From assembly GCA_903929895.1 (NCBI GenBank), contig CAIYWM010000699.1, positions 1 to 14,569 of the forward strand: a DNA stretch of 14,569 bases, written 5' to 3'. Below are positions 6,499 through 13,479 of the stretch, in pieces. A program made the position numbers and the translations under genes. Source of the stretch: an uncultured Alphaproteobacteria bacterium. GTDB lineage: Bacteria; Pseudomonadota; Alphaproteobacteria; Reyranellales; Reyranellaceae. The notes beneath the pieces were generated by a model, which made no database searches, had not been told where the DNA came from, and saw nothing but the letters and a program-made list of their open reading frames with translations. Positions within the stretch are counted from its first letter, which is position 1. Each line of letters opens with the position of its first letter.

Positions 6499-6828
6499 TT
6501 AGCGCCGGCCGGCGCGATTGACCGGTCCGCCCTCGTTCACTTCCCCACCCCCGGGGTGTCCGGGGGCCACCCCGACGCCACGAGCGCCCGCGCCCACGCC
6601 GGGCGTGACACCGACACCGGGAGCCCCAACGCCGACACCCGGCGCGACGCCGACGCCGGGCGCACCGGCTCCGACGCCCGGAACCACGCCGACTCCCGGC
6701 GCTCCGGCGCCGCGGGGCGCCCAGACGCAGCCGTGCGGCACGCCTTCAGCGCGGCAATAGACCTGAGCCTCGGCAGAGCCGGCCACCAGCAAGAGCCCCA
6801 GAGACGTGCCAATGAGTGTGCGGATCAT
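6499..6828 (-). CDS. Secreted Gly/Val/Pro-rich elastin-like repeat protein
   Basis: A 109-residue protein with a clear Sec signal peptide ([21 protein letters not shown], cleavage before Q22). A short Cys-containing segment follows, [12 protein letters not shown], with C25 and C34 able to form a disulfide. Residues 40-91 are four tandem 13-residue repeats of pattern G-(A/V)-G-A-(P/R)-G-V-G-V-x-P-G-(V/H), resembling elastin or collagen-like low-complexity sequence. The tail is [18 protein letters not shown]. Small secreted proteins with the same YCRAxG...GC opening are common in alphaproteobacteria, without known function. GGGAG lies six bases before the ATG. The gene starts 44 bases after the autotransporter stop on the same strand, so the two envelope proteins may share a transcript. 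A flexible surface or periplasmic role is a guess. Confidence 0.75.
   Translation of the reverse strand: MIRTLIGTSLGLLLVAGSAEAQVYCRAEGVPHGCVWAPRGAGAPGVGVVPGVGAGAPGVGVAPGVGVGAPGVGVTPGVGAGARGVGVAPGHPGGGEVNEGGPVNRAGRR
6556..6711 (-). repeat. Four 39-bp tandem repeats encoding elastin-like units
   Basis: Four units of 39 bases (6673-6711, 6634-6672, 6595-6633, 6556-6594) encode residues 40-91 of the secreted protein. The amino-acid pattern is well kept while codons vary, for example GTC or GTG for Val and CCG or CCC for Pro. This implies an old duplication under selection at protein level rather than a fresh array. The fourth unit is the most diverged (Arg for Pro, His for Val). Confidence 0.8.
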
Positions 6829-6872
6829 GATTTACTCCCGGAACGGGGTCATCGAATTCGAAGGACCAGCGT

Positions 6873-9152
6873 CTACCACGTCACGCGCAGCCCCGCGCGA
6901 AGTGTCTGCGCCGTCGAGGACGAGCCGATCGCGGCCTGCCAGCCGGCAAAGAAGGTTACGCCATCTTCGAGGGCGAAATCGGCGGAGAGCCCGACCAAAA
7001 CCGAATCGCGTGAGATCGCTGCGCTGGTCGTCGCAAACGGCACCCCGGGGGCAGCGGCGAAGGCCGCCTGGGTGGTCGCCGAAACGTCTGCAAACTCGTG
7101 CGCCCAACCGAGCAACCCGCGCAGGGCGAGGGAGCGCTGGTCGGCCAGCATGAGGGTGCGATTGACCGGCAGCGTCAGGGTGCCACGCACGCTGGTGAGC
7201 GACTGCCCGTCGATCTGCTGGGCGAGTCCGTTGCTGTTCTGATCGACGGTGCCCGGCGAGGAGAATCCGGCTGCGGCGAGTCCCACCGTCGGCTCCACCG
7301 CCCAACCCTCCCAGGCCAGTCGAAACCCTGCCGCCACCTGGCCCCCCAGCCCGGTCGTCACGAGACTGTCCCGCGACACGCTGTTCCAGGCCCCCATCGG
7401 ACGGGTCGTGGTCTGGTCGAAGCGCAGATAGGACGCCTGGCCGCCGACGAAGAACGGTCCGGCGGCGTACTCGCCGTAGATCGTCGCCTGCAGCGCCGAT
7501 CCCAGGGCCGTCGCGCCGTTGCCGGCGAAGGTGTTTGCGCTGCCGCCTCCCAGCGCGATACCGCCGACGAAGCCCGGCGCCAGCTCCACGTCGAGACCGA
7601 CCATCACACCGGCAAGCGACGACTGGAAGCCGGGGGCGGACCCCGCGGCGACCTGCATCCACTGCCCGAAGCCCGAGAGCCAGGCGGTCGTGCCGAGCGG
7701 CCCCGCCACCGTGTTGGGCGCGGCATTGGGCAGTCCCTTGCAGGCATCGCCACAGGCCATGGCAACGTTCGGCCCGCTGCCCTGTCCGGCACGGCGGGTC
7801 CCCAGCCGCTGGCTGACCTGATCGGCAAAGCCGTAGAAGCCCTGGCGCGCCGACAGCATCATGTCGCCATAGAGGCTGGGCGAAAGCTGATCGAGCGCCT
7901 GCGGGATCGACGCGGCCGGCAGGGTGTAGAGCGGCGCGAAGAGCGACTGCGCGAGGCCGCTCATGCGCACGCCCGCTGCGGGACGGAGCACGTCGAGCGC
8001 CTGCCCGACCGAGGCCTGGCTGGACGTCTGGGGCAGGCCGGCGGCACCGAGATTGCCGTAGGAAGCGGGCGTCACCACCAGCGATACGGAAGACGGCGCA
8101 TAGAGGGCGTCGAACCTCGTTCCCGCCGCCAGGCCTGCAGGCTGGGCAAGCCCCGCGAAACTCCCCTGCACGCCTCCTTCAGCCGCGACGACCATGAACT
8201 GCTGCCCGATGGACGGCGTGAAGCTGTTGGTCGCGGCGCCGGTGATGCCGCGCAGGACAGGCTGCAAGGTGCCGCCGGCAGTGAAGCCGTTGCCGGCGCC
8301 CGACACCACCACGCGGCTGAAGTTGCCGGCCCCATTGCCGGTCCCCGTGCCGTCGATGTCGAGGGAAAGCGTGCTGCCCGCCGCCATGACCACCGGCGCG
8401 CCGAAGGTGAGCGTGCCCGGGCTGTTGCCCGGCGCCAGCGTGCCGCCGCTCTGCACCGTGGTGGCGCCCCGGATCGCTCCCGTGCCCCGCAGAATGCCCT
8501 GGACCTGGACCGGCGAGACAATCGAACCGTCGACAGACAGGGTGGCGCCGGCCTCGATCGTCGTGAGACCGCTATAGGTGCTGTTTCCGGCGAAGGTGAC
8601 GCTTCCGCCAAGCCCGCTGTTGGCGAGGGTGAGATTGCACGGCGTGCCGGGCAGGGCATCGGAGAGCACGCCGGTCAGGACGGCCGAGTTGCCGCGCAGG
8701 TCGAGGCGATTGGTGGCCGATCCGTCGACCAGGAAGTTCTGGGTATAGACGCCGCTGCTCTCGTCGACCTGGAGCGTGCCGCCGGTGAAGGCCGGGATGA
8801 CGGTCGAGCCGACATTGCTCAGGAAATAGGTCTGTCCCGCGGCGATGGTGGAGACCGGCATGATGCTGGCCAGCGTCGGCGCGCCGACCGGGCCGGACAG
8901 GGTGTAAGCCCGAAGGGCCATGTTGCCGGTCGTGGCATCTCCCGTGATCTGCCCCGAAAGACTGTCCAGCGAGGCGCCGAACAGCAGGCTGAACAGGACG
9001 TTTCCCTCGGGCGTCATCGAGCCCAGCACGGTGAAATTGCCGACCGGGCTGTCGAGCGGCGCCGCCCCCACGCCCCAGTAGTATCCGTTGCTGTAGCCGG
9101 TGATCTTGAAGGTGCCGGGCGTCGCCGTGCCGAACACGGTGGGGCTCGACAC
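6873..9152 (-). CDS. Autotransporter, main part: passenger repeats and C-terminal beta-barrel (downstream of in-frame TAG)
   Basis: This 759-residue frame continues directly, without frame change, from the 204-codon signal-peptide segment across one TAG; its first codon is GTG. Around residues 176-266 it has passenger-associated repeat motifs: VTFAGNSTYSGLTTIEAGATL, GILRGTGAIRG, SGGTLAPGNSPGTL and AAGSTLSLDIDG. A linker with C467 and C471 follows, then an autotransporter beta-barrel of about 270 residues beginning at AWLSGFGQWMQ and ending LRAGLRVTW, the terminal aromatic expected for BAM-dependent outer-membrane insertion. On its own it lacks a signal peptide, and no ribosome site precedes the GTG, so alone it would not be exported. 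It therefore reads as the distal part of one 964-residue autotransporter (type Va). The frame is otherwise open and barrel-typical. Whether it is a recent pseudogene, translated by readthrough, or affected by a sequencing error cannot be told here. Confidence 0.85.
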   Translation of the reverse strand: MSSPTVFGTATPGTFKITGYSNGYYWGVGAAPLDSPVGNFTVLGSMTPEGNVLFSLLFGASLDSLSGQITGDATTGNMALRAYTLSGPVGAPTLASIMPVSTIAAGQTYFLSNVGSTVIPAFTGGTLQVDESSGVYTQNFLVDGSATNRLDLRGNSAVLTGVLSDALPGTPCNLTLANSGLGGSVTFAGNSTYSGLTTIEAGATLSVDGSIVSPVQVQGILRGTGAIRGATTVQSGGTLAPGNSPGTLTFGAPVVMAAGSTLSLDIDGTGTGNGAGNFSRVVVSGAGNGFTAGGTLQPVLRGITGAATNSFTPSIGQQFMVVAAEGGVQGSFAGLAQPAGLAAGTRFDALYAPSSVSLVVTPASYGNLGAAGLPQTSSQASVGQALDVLRPAAGVRMSGLAQSLFAPLYTLPAASIPQALDQLSPSLYGDMMLSARQGFYGFADQVSQRLGTRRAGQGSGPNVAMACGDACKGLPNAAPNTVAGPLGTTAWLSGFGQWMQVAAGSAPGFQSSLAGVMVGLDVELAPGFVGGIALGGGSANTFAGNGATALGSALQATIYGEYAAGPFFVGGQASYLRFDQTTTRPMGAWNSVSRDSLVTTGLGGQVAAGFRLAWEGWAVEPTVGLAAAGFSSPGTVDQNSNGLAQQIDGQSLTSVRGTLTLPVNRTLMLADQRSLALRGLLGWAHEFADVSATTQAAFAAAPGVPFATTSAAISRDSVLVGLSADFALEDGVTFFAGWQAAIGSSSTAQTLRAGLRVTW

Positions 9153-9155
9153 CTA
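9153..9155 (-). other. In-frame TAG inside the autotransporter frame
   Basis: On the minus strand the codons read ACG ACC TGG TAG GTG TCG, and the frame is unchanged on both sides. One base change from CAG (Gln) or TGG (Trp) would create it. The sequence around it does not match the known leaky stop context with CARYYA after the stop. No frameshift or other stop occurs in the 759 codons that follow, so any inactivation would be recent. Confidence 0.9.
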
Positions 9156-9767
9156 CCAGGTCGTGCCGGCCGTCCAGCGCCACTGCGGCGAAGTAACGTC
9201 GGCGCTCACATACTGTGTCGGCGAGGGCGGCGTGAACACGGCCGGATTGTAGGGCGCCATGTAGGCCCAGTGGGTGACCAGCAGCGAGGTGCCGGTGATC
9301 ATCTGCATTTCCATCAGCGGCACGCCGCCGATCTCGCGCATCTGGCCGATCCCGACGATCGTCGGGCTGCCGGCCGAGGTGAACTGAATCCGGATCTGCC
9401 CAGCGTCGGTGACGATGCCCTGCATGGACGAGGTGGTGGGCGCCGTGACCGTGGAGCCGATGGCGAACGTCGCCTCGCTCTGCCCGGTGAAGACGCCGTT
9501 GGTCGCGGTGCCCAGCGCCCATAGGGTCTGGTCGCCGATCGGGAAGGGATTGCTGGTCGTATTGCGGTTGCCGCTGGCGTAGGCGACCAGGTTCGGGATC
9601 GCCACGTACCAGTTCGAGTTGGACAGAAGCCCATCCCAGCGCGTGTCCTGCGCTGATGCAGTTGCTGTCGTCGATACGACCCCTGCCAGAACCAGCGCCG
9701 ACAGCCGCGCTCCTCTACCCTTTCGCCTCGCGCTCCTGCGGCGCCTCCCGCTACGCGGCGCTTTCAC
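9153..9767 (-). CDS. Autotransporter N-terminal segment: signal peptide and start of passenger, ended by in-frame TAG
   Basis: A 204-residue segment starting at GTG 9767, the first start codon after an upstream in-frame TGA; GAGG lies five bases before it. The N-terminus is long and basic (RSGRRRRSARRKGRGAR), followed by a hydrophobic core LSALVLAGVV and a cleavage site at ASA before Q40, as in extended autotransporter signal peptides. The mature part begins DTRWDGLLSNSNWYVAIPNLVAY and contains MEMQMITGTSLLVTHWAYM, a beta-rich passenger segment that I recall, without a search, from longer alphaproteobacterial autotransporters. It ends WRWTAGTTW and then TAG, after which the same frame runs on into the passenger repeats and barrel. 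As a separate protein it would be a secreted fragment without an anchor. It starts 88 bases after the end of the enolase-family gene. Confidence 0.72.
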   Translation of the reverse strand: MKAPRSGRRRRSARRKGRGARLSALVLAGVVSTTATASAQDTRWDGLLSNSNWYVAIPNLVAYASGNRNTTSNPFPIGDQTLWALGTATNGVFTGQSEATFAIGSTVTAPTTSSMQGIVTDAGQIRIQFTSAGSPTIVGIGQMREIGGVPLMEMQMITGTSLLVTHWAYMAPYNPAVFTPPSPTQYVSADVTSPQWRWTAGTTW

Positions 9768-9801
9768 TACAGCCTCACTCCTACTCGAAACGAGGCAAAG
9801 T

Positions 9802-9827
9802 TTGCATCACAGCCTGTGCATTTGCAA
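9802..9827. promoter_or_regulatory. Interrupted dyad upstream of the autotransporter
   Basis: In the 88-base gap before the autotransporter start, TTGCA (9802-9806) and CACAG (9808-9812) are mirrored by CTGTG (9814-9818) and TGCAA (9823-9827). The arms are interrupted by one base on one side and four on the other. It could be an operator or a structure between the dgo-type operon and the autotransporter. No U run follows, so an intrinsic terminator is unlikely. I found no convincing promoter boxes here. Confidence 0.3.
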
Positions 9828-9855
9828 TACGGGAGCCGGACCTGTCGTGTAACAA

Positions 9856-11046
9856 CTATTGCGCCACGACATAGGTCTTGGGCGGGTGCCGGCGCATCGC
9901 CGCCTCGTTCGGCTCGACGCCCCAGCCTGGCCCCTTCGGCAACAGATAGTCGCCATTCTCGAAGACCGGCGGATTGTCGACGATCTCGTCGCGCCACGGC
10001 ACGCCGTCGATGTCGATCTCCATGATCCGGAAGTTCGGCACGGCGGCGCAGAAATGCGCCGAGATGGCGCTGGCCAGGTGGCCATAGAAATTGTGCGGCG
10101 CCACGTTCACCTCGTAGACGTCAGCCATCGAGGCGATCTTCAGGGACTCATTGAAGCCGTTCCAGATCACGTCGACGATGGCGGTGTCGAAGGCATAGGC
10201 CTCGAAGTACGGCCGGAAGTCGCGGCGCTCCAGCAGGGTCTCGCCGGAGGCGATGGGACAGGGCGCGTCGCGGCGGATCATGGCGATCGACTTCGGATCG
10301 TGGATGTCGAGCTCGAGCCAGGTGAGGCCGGTCGGGCCTACCGCCTCGGCGATGCGCTTGAAGCCCTCGGTGCGGAAATGGAAGTTGGTGTCGAGCATGA
10401 TGCCGACATCGGGACCGGCGCCGGCGCGGAACGCTTCGACAGTTTTCGCCGCACTGCGCGCGATGAAGGCGTCCCAGTTGCGCTCGGGAAAGCCCTTGCC
10501 GACGACGAAGCCCGGCCGATAGGCGCGCAGCTTGCCGTCGACTTCCATGGCGATGTTGGTCTTGCAGGCGGTGAACCCCTTCCTGCGGACCTCCTCGCCG
10601 GTCCTGGCCATGTCGTCATAGGAGCTCACCGCCGGCGTGCCGCAGAGATCGGGATTGCGCATGCGATAGGAGCCGCAATGCGACCAGTAGACGGGAATGC
10701 GGTCGCGCAGCTTGCCGCCGAACAGCTGATAGACCGGCACGCCCAGCGCTTTGCCCTTGATGTCGAGCAGCGCGTTCTCGATGGCGGCGATCGCCTGCCG
10801 CACCACGCCGCCCCGCGACTGGGTCGACTTGGTGGCGAGCACCGCGTTCACCAGCTCGATCTCCATCGGGTCCATGCCGACCACGCTCGGCATCAGGTTC
10901 TCGATGACGCCCGAGAGGCCGGGACTGCCGAAGCTCTCATTGTATTCCGACCAGCCGACCGGACCGCTGTCGGTCACCAGCTTGAGGAACGAGAACAGGC
11001 GCCAGCCAGCATCGCAGCGGAAAATCTCGTAGCTCTTGATCTTCAT
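9856..11046 (-). CDS. Enolase-superfamily sugar-acid dehydratase, mandelate racemase type
   Basis: A 396-residue mandelate racemase/muconate lactonizing enzyme-type protein: an N-terminal capping domain (about 1-125) and a TIM barrel (about 130-370). Metal ligands are D219 (in MLDTNFHF), E245 (in WLELDIHD) and E269 (in ASGETLL). K162 on the second strand is a likely acid/base residue and H318 (in VAPHNFYGH) the other, paired with D292 as a His-Asp dyad. The usual Lys-x-Lys of mandelate racemase is Lys-Thr-Asn here. The ATG at 11046 is chosen for GAGAGG just upstream; an in-frame start at 11124 would add 26 basic residues that run into the dgoA gene. It lies 22 bases after dgoA, following dgoK, so it most likely forms the 2-keto-3-deoxy acid they consume, from galactonate or a related acid. 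The exact substrate is not assignable. Confidence 0.88.
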   Translation of the reverse strand: MKIKSYEIFRCDAGWRLFSFLKLVTDSGPVGWSEYNESFGSPGLSGVIENLMPSVVGMDPMEIELVNAVLATKSTQSRGGVVRQAIAAIENALLDIKGKALGVPVYQLFGGKLRDRIPVYWSHCGSYRMRNPDLCGTPAVSSYDDMARTGEEVRRKGFTACKTNIAMEVDGKLRAYRPGFVVGKGFPERNWDAFIARSAAKTVEAFRAGAGPDVGIMLDTNFHFRTEGFKRIAEAVGPTGLTWLELDIHDPKSIAMIRRDAPCPIASGETLLERRDFRPYFEAYAFDTAIVDVIWNGFNESLKIASMADVYEVNVAPHNFYGHLASAISAHFCAAVPNFRIMEIDIDGVPWRDEIVDNPPVFENGDYLLPKGPGWGVEPNEAAMRRHPPKTYVVAQ

Positions 11047-11068
11047 GTTTCCTCTCCCGCGTTTTCTT

Positions 11069-11695
11069 TTATTTGCGCCAGGCCGAGACGATGGATGCCG
11101 CTTTCGCGCGCACCGTGGCCGCATCGTCGCCCGGTTTGTAGAGCGAGGAGCCGAGGCCGAAGCCTGCGGCGCCGGCCGCGCGCCAGGCTCCCAAGTTGTC
11201 CGCGCCGATGCCGCCGACCGGGATCAGCCGCGTGCCCTTCGGCAGCACCGCCAGCAGCGCCTTCACCACGGCGGGTGAGGCGATCTCGGCGGGAAACAGC
11301 TTCAATCCGTGCGCGCCGGCCTTGAGAGCGGCGAAGGCTTCCGTCGGCGTCAGGATACCGGGCAGGCTCGCCATGCCGAGCCGTACGGTTTCCCCGACGA
11401 CCTCGGGATCGAAGTTCGGTGCGACGACCAGTTCGCCGCCGGCCGACGCGACGTCGCGCGCCTCGGCGGCCGTCAGCACCGTGCCGGCGCCGATCACGGC
11501 GTCGGGGAAGCGCTTGCGCAAGGCCGCGATGCTGTCGAGCGGCCGCGGCGAATTGAGCGGCACTTCGATCAGGCGAAAGCCCGCCTCGACCAGCGCGTCG
11601 CCGATCGCCGGCGCCTCCTCGGGCTTCAGCCCGCGCAGGATGGCGACAAGCGGCAGCTCGCGCATCGCGTCCCTGAACCTGTCGATGCTCGTCAT
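11069..11695 (-). CDS. dgoA: 2-dehydro-3-deoxy-6-phosphogalactonate aldolase
   Basis: A 208-residue class I aldolase of the KDPG/KDPGal family, full length. It splits 2-dehydro-3-deoxy-6-phosphogalactonate into pyruvate and glyceraldehyde 3-phosphate in the De Ley-Doudoroff pathway. Visible motifs are VAILRG (18-22), E44 in IEVPLNSP (the catalytic Glu), GAGTV (69-73), the conserved PGILTPTE (112-119) and K132 in GLKLFPAE, the Schiff-base lysine. IPVGGIG (158-164) forms the phosphate site. The ATG overlaps the dgoK stop by four bases (ATGA), so it is coupled to the kinase; this pairing, and the N-terminal MRELPLVAILRGLKPEEA pattern, favour the galactonate enzyme over KDPG aldolase Eda. The frame stays open further upstream, but only inside dgoK and with no fitting protein sequence. 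Confidence 0.93.
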   Translation of the reverse strand: MTSIDRFRDAMRELPLVAILRGLKPEEAPAIGDALVEAGFRLIEVPLNSPRPLDSIAALRKRFPDAVIGAGTVLTAAEARDVASAGGELVVAPNFDPEVVGETVRLGMASLPGILTPTEAFAALKAGAHGLKLFPAEIASPAVVKALLAVLPKGTRLIPVGGIGADNLGAWRAAGAAGFGLGSSLYKPGDDAATVRAKAASIVSAWRK

Positions 11696-12561
11696 CCCTG
11701 CAAGGCCCTCATCCCTGCCCATGTGGCTTCGCCACCGAAGCAGCGCACGGCGACATCCATCGCCTTCAAAGCGAGAGCATAGCGCGCCGTGAGCGCCGGT
11801 GCGCCGATCGCGATCACGTCGCGGGCGGCCGGGGCTTCGTGGCGCAGTTCTTCCCCGATCAGCAGGCCCGACAGGTAACTCGCCGACTGCGCCGGCGACA
11901 GCCGGTCGAACAAGGCAAGCGCCCGCACGCCGAAGGCATTGTGCAGCAGCCCCTCGCCGTTGCCGGCGCGCGTCACGCCGCGCAGGAACATCGCCTCGTC
12001 GAGCGCTGCGTCGGCCGCGAGCGTGCGCGCCAGGATCGAATGCTGGCTGAGCAGGCCATAGAACTCGCCGGTCATGCAAGTGCGGAAGCCCACGATGCGG
12101 CCCTCACGCACCGTCGCCCATTTGCTGTGCGTACCGGGCAGCACGAACAGCCCATCAGAAAGACCCGCCAGCCGCAGTGCGCCGAAGATCTGCACCTCCT
12201 CGCCGCGCATCACGTCGGGCACCTCGCCCTGCTCGACGCTGAGGCCGGGCACCAGGGCGATGCGTTCCGGCTCGATCCAGTGCAGGTGGCGCTTGAGGTC
12301 TGCGAGGCCGGCCGGACAGGCGACGTAAGGCGCCTCGACCCAGCCCTGCCGGCTGCCGGCCATGCCGGAGATCAGGCAGGTGGTGCCGGCCGGCTTCATC
12401 CACTCGGAGAACAACGCGGCGAAGACGCCGGCGAAGTCGCCGTTGGGAACATTGAGGATGCCGAGCGGCGCGCCCTTCTCCTCCAGTACGTTACCCGCCG
12501 TATCGAGGCGTGCGCCGCGCAGCGAGCTCGTGCCCCAGTCGACGGCGATCAGGTGCGACAT
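11692..12561 (-). CDS. dgoK: 2-dehydro-3-deoxygalactonokinase
   Basis: A 289-residue DgoK-family sugar kinase with the ASKHA ATPase fold. It phosphorylates 2-dehydro-3-deoxygalactonate at C6 with ATP, making the substrate of the aldolase that follows. The phosphate-1 loop is DWGTSSLR (8-15). Family motifs SGMAGSRQGW (65-74), DVMRGEE (116-122), LPGTHSKW (141-148) and MTGE (163-166) are all intact, and the length is usual. Its stop overlaps the dgoA start by four bases, and its own first 13 bases overlap the end of the alpha/beta hydrolase gene, so the four genes probably form one operon. No GntR/IclR-type regulator or transporter gene for the pathway is visible in the window. Confidence 0.94.
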   Translation of the reverse strand: MSHLIAVDWGTSSLRGARLDTAGNVLEEKGAPLGILNVPNGDFAGVFAALFSEWMKPAGTTCLISGMAGSRQGWVEAPYVACPAGLADLKRHLHWIEPERIALVPGLSVEQGEVPDVMRGEEVQIFGALRLAGLSDGLFVLPGTHSKWATVREGRIVGFRTCMTGEFYGLLSQHSILARTLAADAALDEAMFLRGVTRAGNGEGLLHNAFGVRALALFDRLSPAQSASYLSGLLIGEELRHEAPAARDVIAIGAPALTARYALALKAMDVAVRCFGGEATWAGMRALQG

Positions 12562-13442
12562 GGCTTCGGCCCCAGTTCCCCGGCGGCGATTGCGAACAGC
12601 TCGTCAGCCGAACCGATCGCCACGAAATGACCGGCCCCTTCAACCGCATGCCATTCGGCGCCCGGCATCCGGTCGGCGACGGTCTTGTTGATGAAAGCCG
12701 GTACAAGCCGGTCATCCGTGCCTTGCCACAGGTGGACCGTCCGCTCGATCGCCCTCACGTCAAAATCCCAGCGCCGATAGAGCAGTTCACTGTCGCGAAC
12801 CAGGCCGTCGCTGCCTCGAGCAAAGCACTCGGCGGACATGTCGCTGAAGATCGCATCGACATCCGGTTGCAGCAGGATCTGTCGGTCGTAGTCATTCACG
12901 GCTTTCCGCACTTGCTCGACGAAGGTCGCACGGAAGTATTTGGCGGTCACGCCAAGAGCAGCATACATGAGACGGAAGCCGGGCTTGAAGCGCAGCGCCA
13001 GCGATCCACCCAGCGCATCCGCCCTGGAAAGATGATCCGCAGCCCAGTTGTCGCCGAAGGCGCCGTAGCTGCCGCCCGCGATGCTGCTGACATGGCGCAA
13101 CCTAAGGGGATCGATGTAGGCAGCCGCCGCCAGCGCCCATGGCCCACCCTCCGACCAGCCCGTCACGCCGAACTCGCGATATCCCAATGCATCGGCGATA
13201 TCCGTCAGGTCGTCGGCCCAGCCGGCGTAGGTGCGCACCTTCTGGGGCGTCGACCGTCCGATGCCGGGCCGGTCCACGCAAATCAGCCGCAACCGGTTCT
13301 TCGATGCCGAATTCGCGAAGAGACGCGCTTCGAGCCGGCAACTGGGTCCACCATGATTATGGAGGACCAGCGCCCCCTGCGGATCCCCGACTTCGAGATA
13401 GCTGAGCGAGCGGCCGTCCCGGGTTGCGACCGCACTCGTCAT
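12549..13442 (-). CDS. Alpha/beta hydrolase
   Basis: A 297-residue alpha/beta-hydrolase-fold protein, cytoplasmic (no signal peptide). The oxyanion-hole segment is HNHGGPSCR (28-36), the nucleophile elbow GWSEGG carries S97, the acid is D244 in GTDDRLVP and the base H272 in GAGHF, so the catalytic triad is complete. A helical cap domain lies around 130-215. Members cut esters, lactones, amides or C-X bonds; the family does not give the substrate. Its end overlaps dgoK by 13 bases, so a role in freeing or de-lactonising a sugar acid is conceivable, but nothing in the residues shows it. No clear ribosome site precedes the ATG at 13442, and the argE-like gene ends 37 bases upstream. Confidence 0.9.
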   Translation of the reverse strand: MTSAVATRDGRSLSYLEVGDPQGALVLHNHGGPSCRLEARLFANSASKNRLRLICVDRPGIGRSTPQKVRTYAGWADDLTDIADALGYREFGVTGWSEGGPWALAAAAYIDPLRLRHVSSIAGGSYGAFGDNWAADHLSRADALGGSLALRFKPGFRLMYAALGVTAKYFRATFVEQVRKAVNDYDRQILLQPDVDAIFSDMSAECFARGSDGLVRDSELLYRRWDFDVRAIERTVHLWQGTDDRLVPAFINKTVADRMPGAEWHAVEGAGHFVAIGSADELFAIAAGELGPKPCRT

Positions 13443-13479
13443 GGACGGGGGAGGCTCTTCACCACGCCCGCCCCTGCAC

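Noticed and set aside
6556..6711. CRISPR array or VNTR
   Set aside because: The 39-base units are in-frame coding repeats with diverged bases and no unique spacers.
6518..6760. Pro/Thr-rich open frame on the plus strand across the tandem repeats
   Set aside because: The minus strand has a signal peptide, a ribosome site and a known Cys-containing opening. The PTPGAPAP pattern is simply the reverse complement of the Gly/Val/Pro repeats.
7098..9524. An 808-codon open frame on the plus strand opposite the autotransporter
   Set aside because: It is rich in Arg, Gly, Ala and His with no recognisable fold, as expected for the antisense of a high-GC gene. The minus-strand frame has clear autotransporter domains.
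11047..11124. Upstream start adding 26 residues to the enolase-family protein
   Set aside because: The added stretch is basic and unlike the family N-terminus, overlaps the dgoA 3' end, and the ATG at 11046 has a strong ribosome site.
9859..11325. A 488-codon plus-strand open frame opposite the enolase-family and dgoA genes
   Set aside because: Composition is that of an antisense shadow; both minus-strand genes have intact catalytic motifs.
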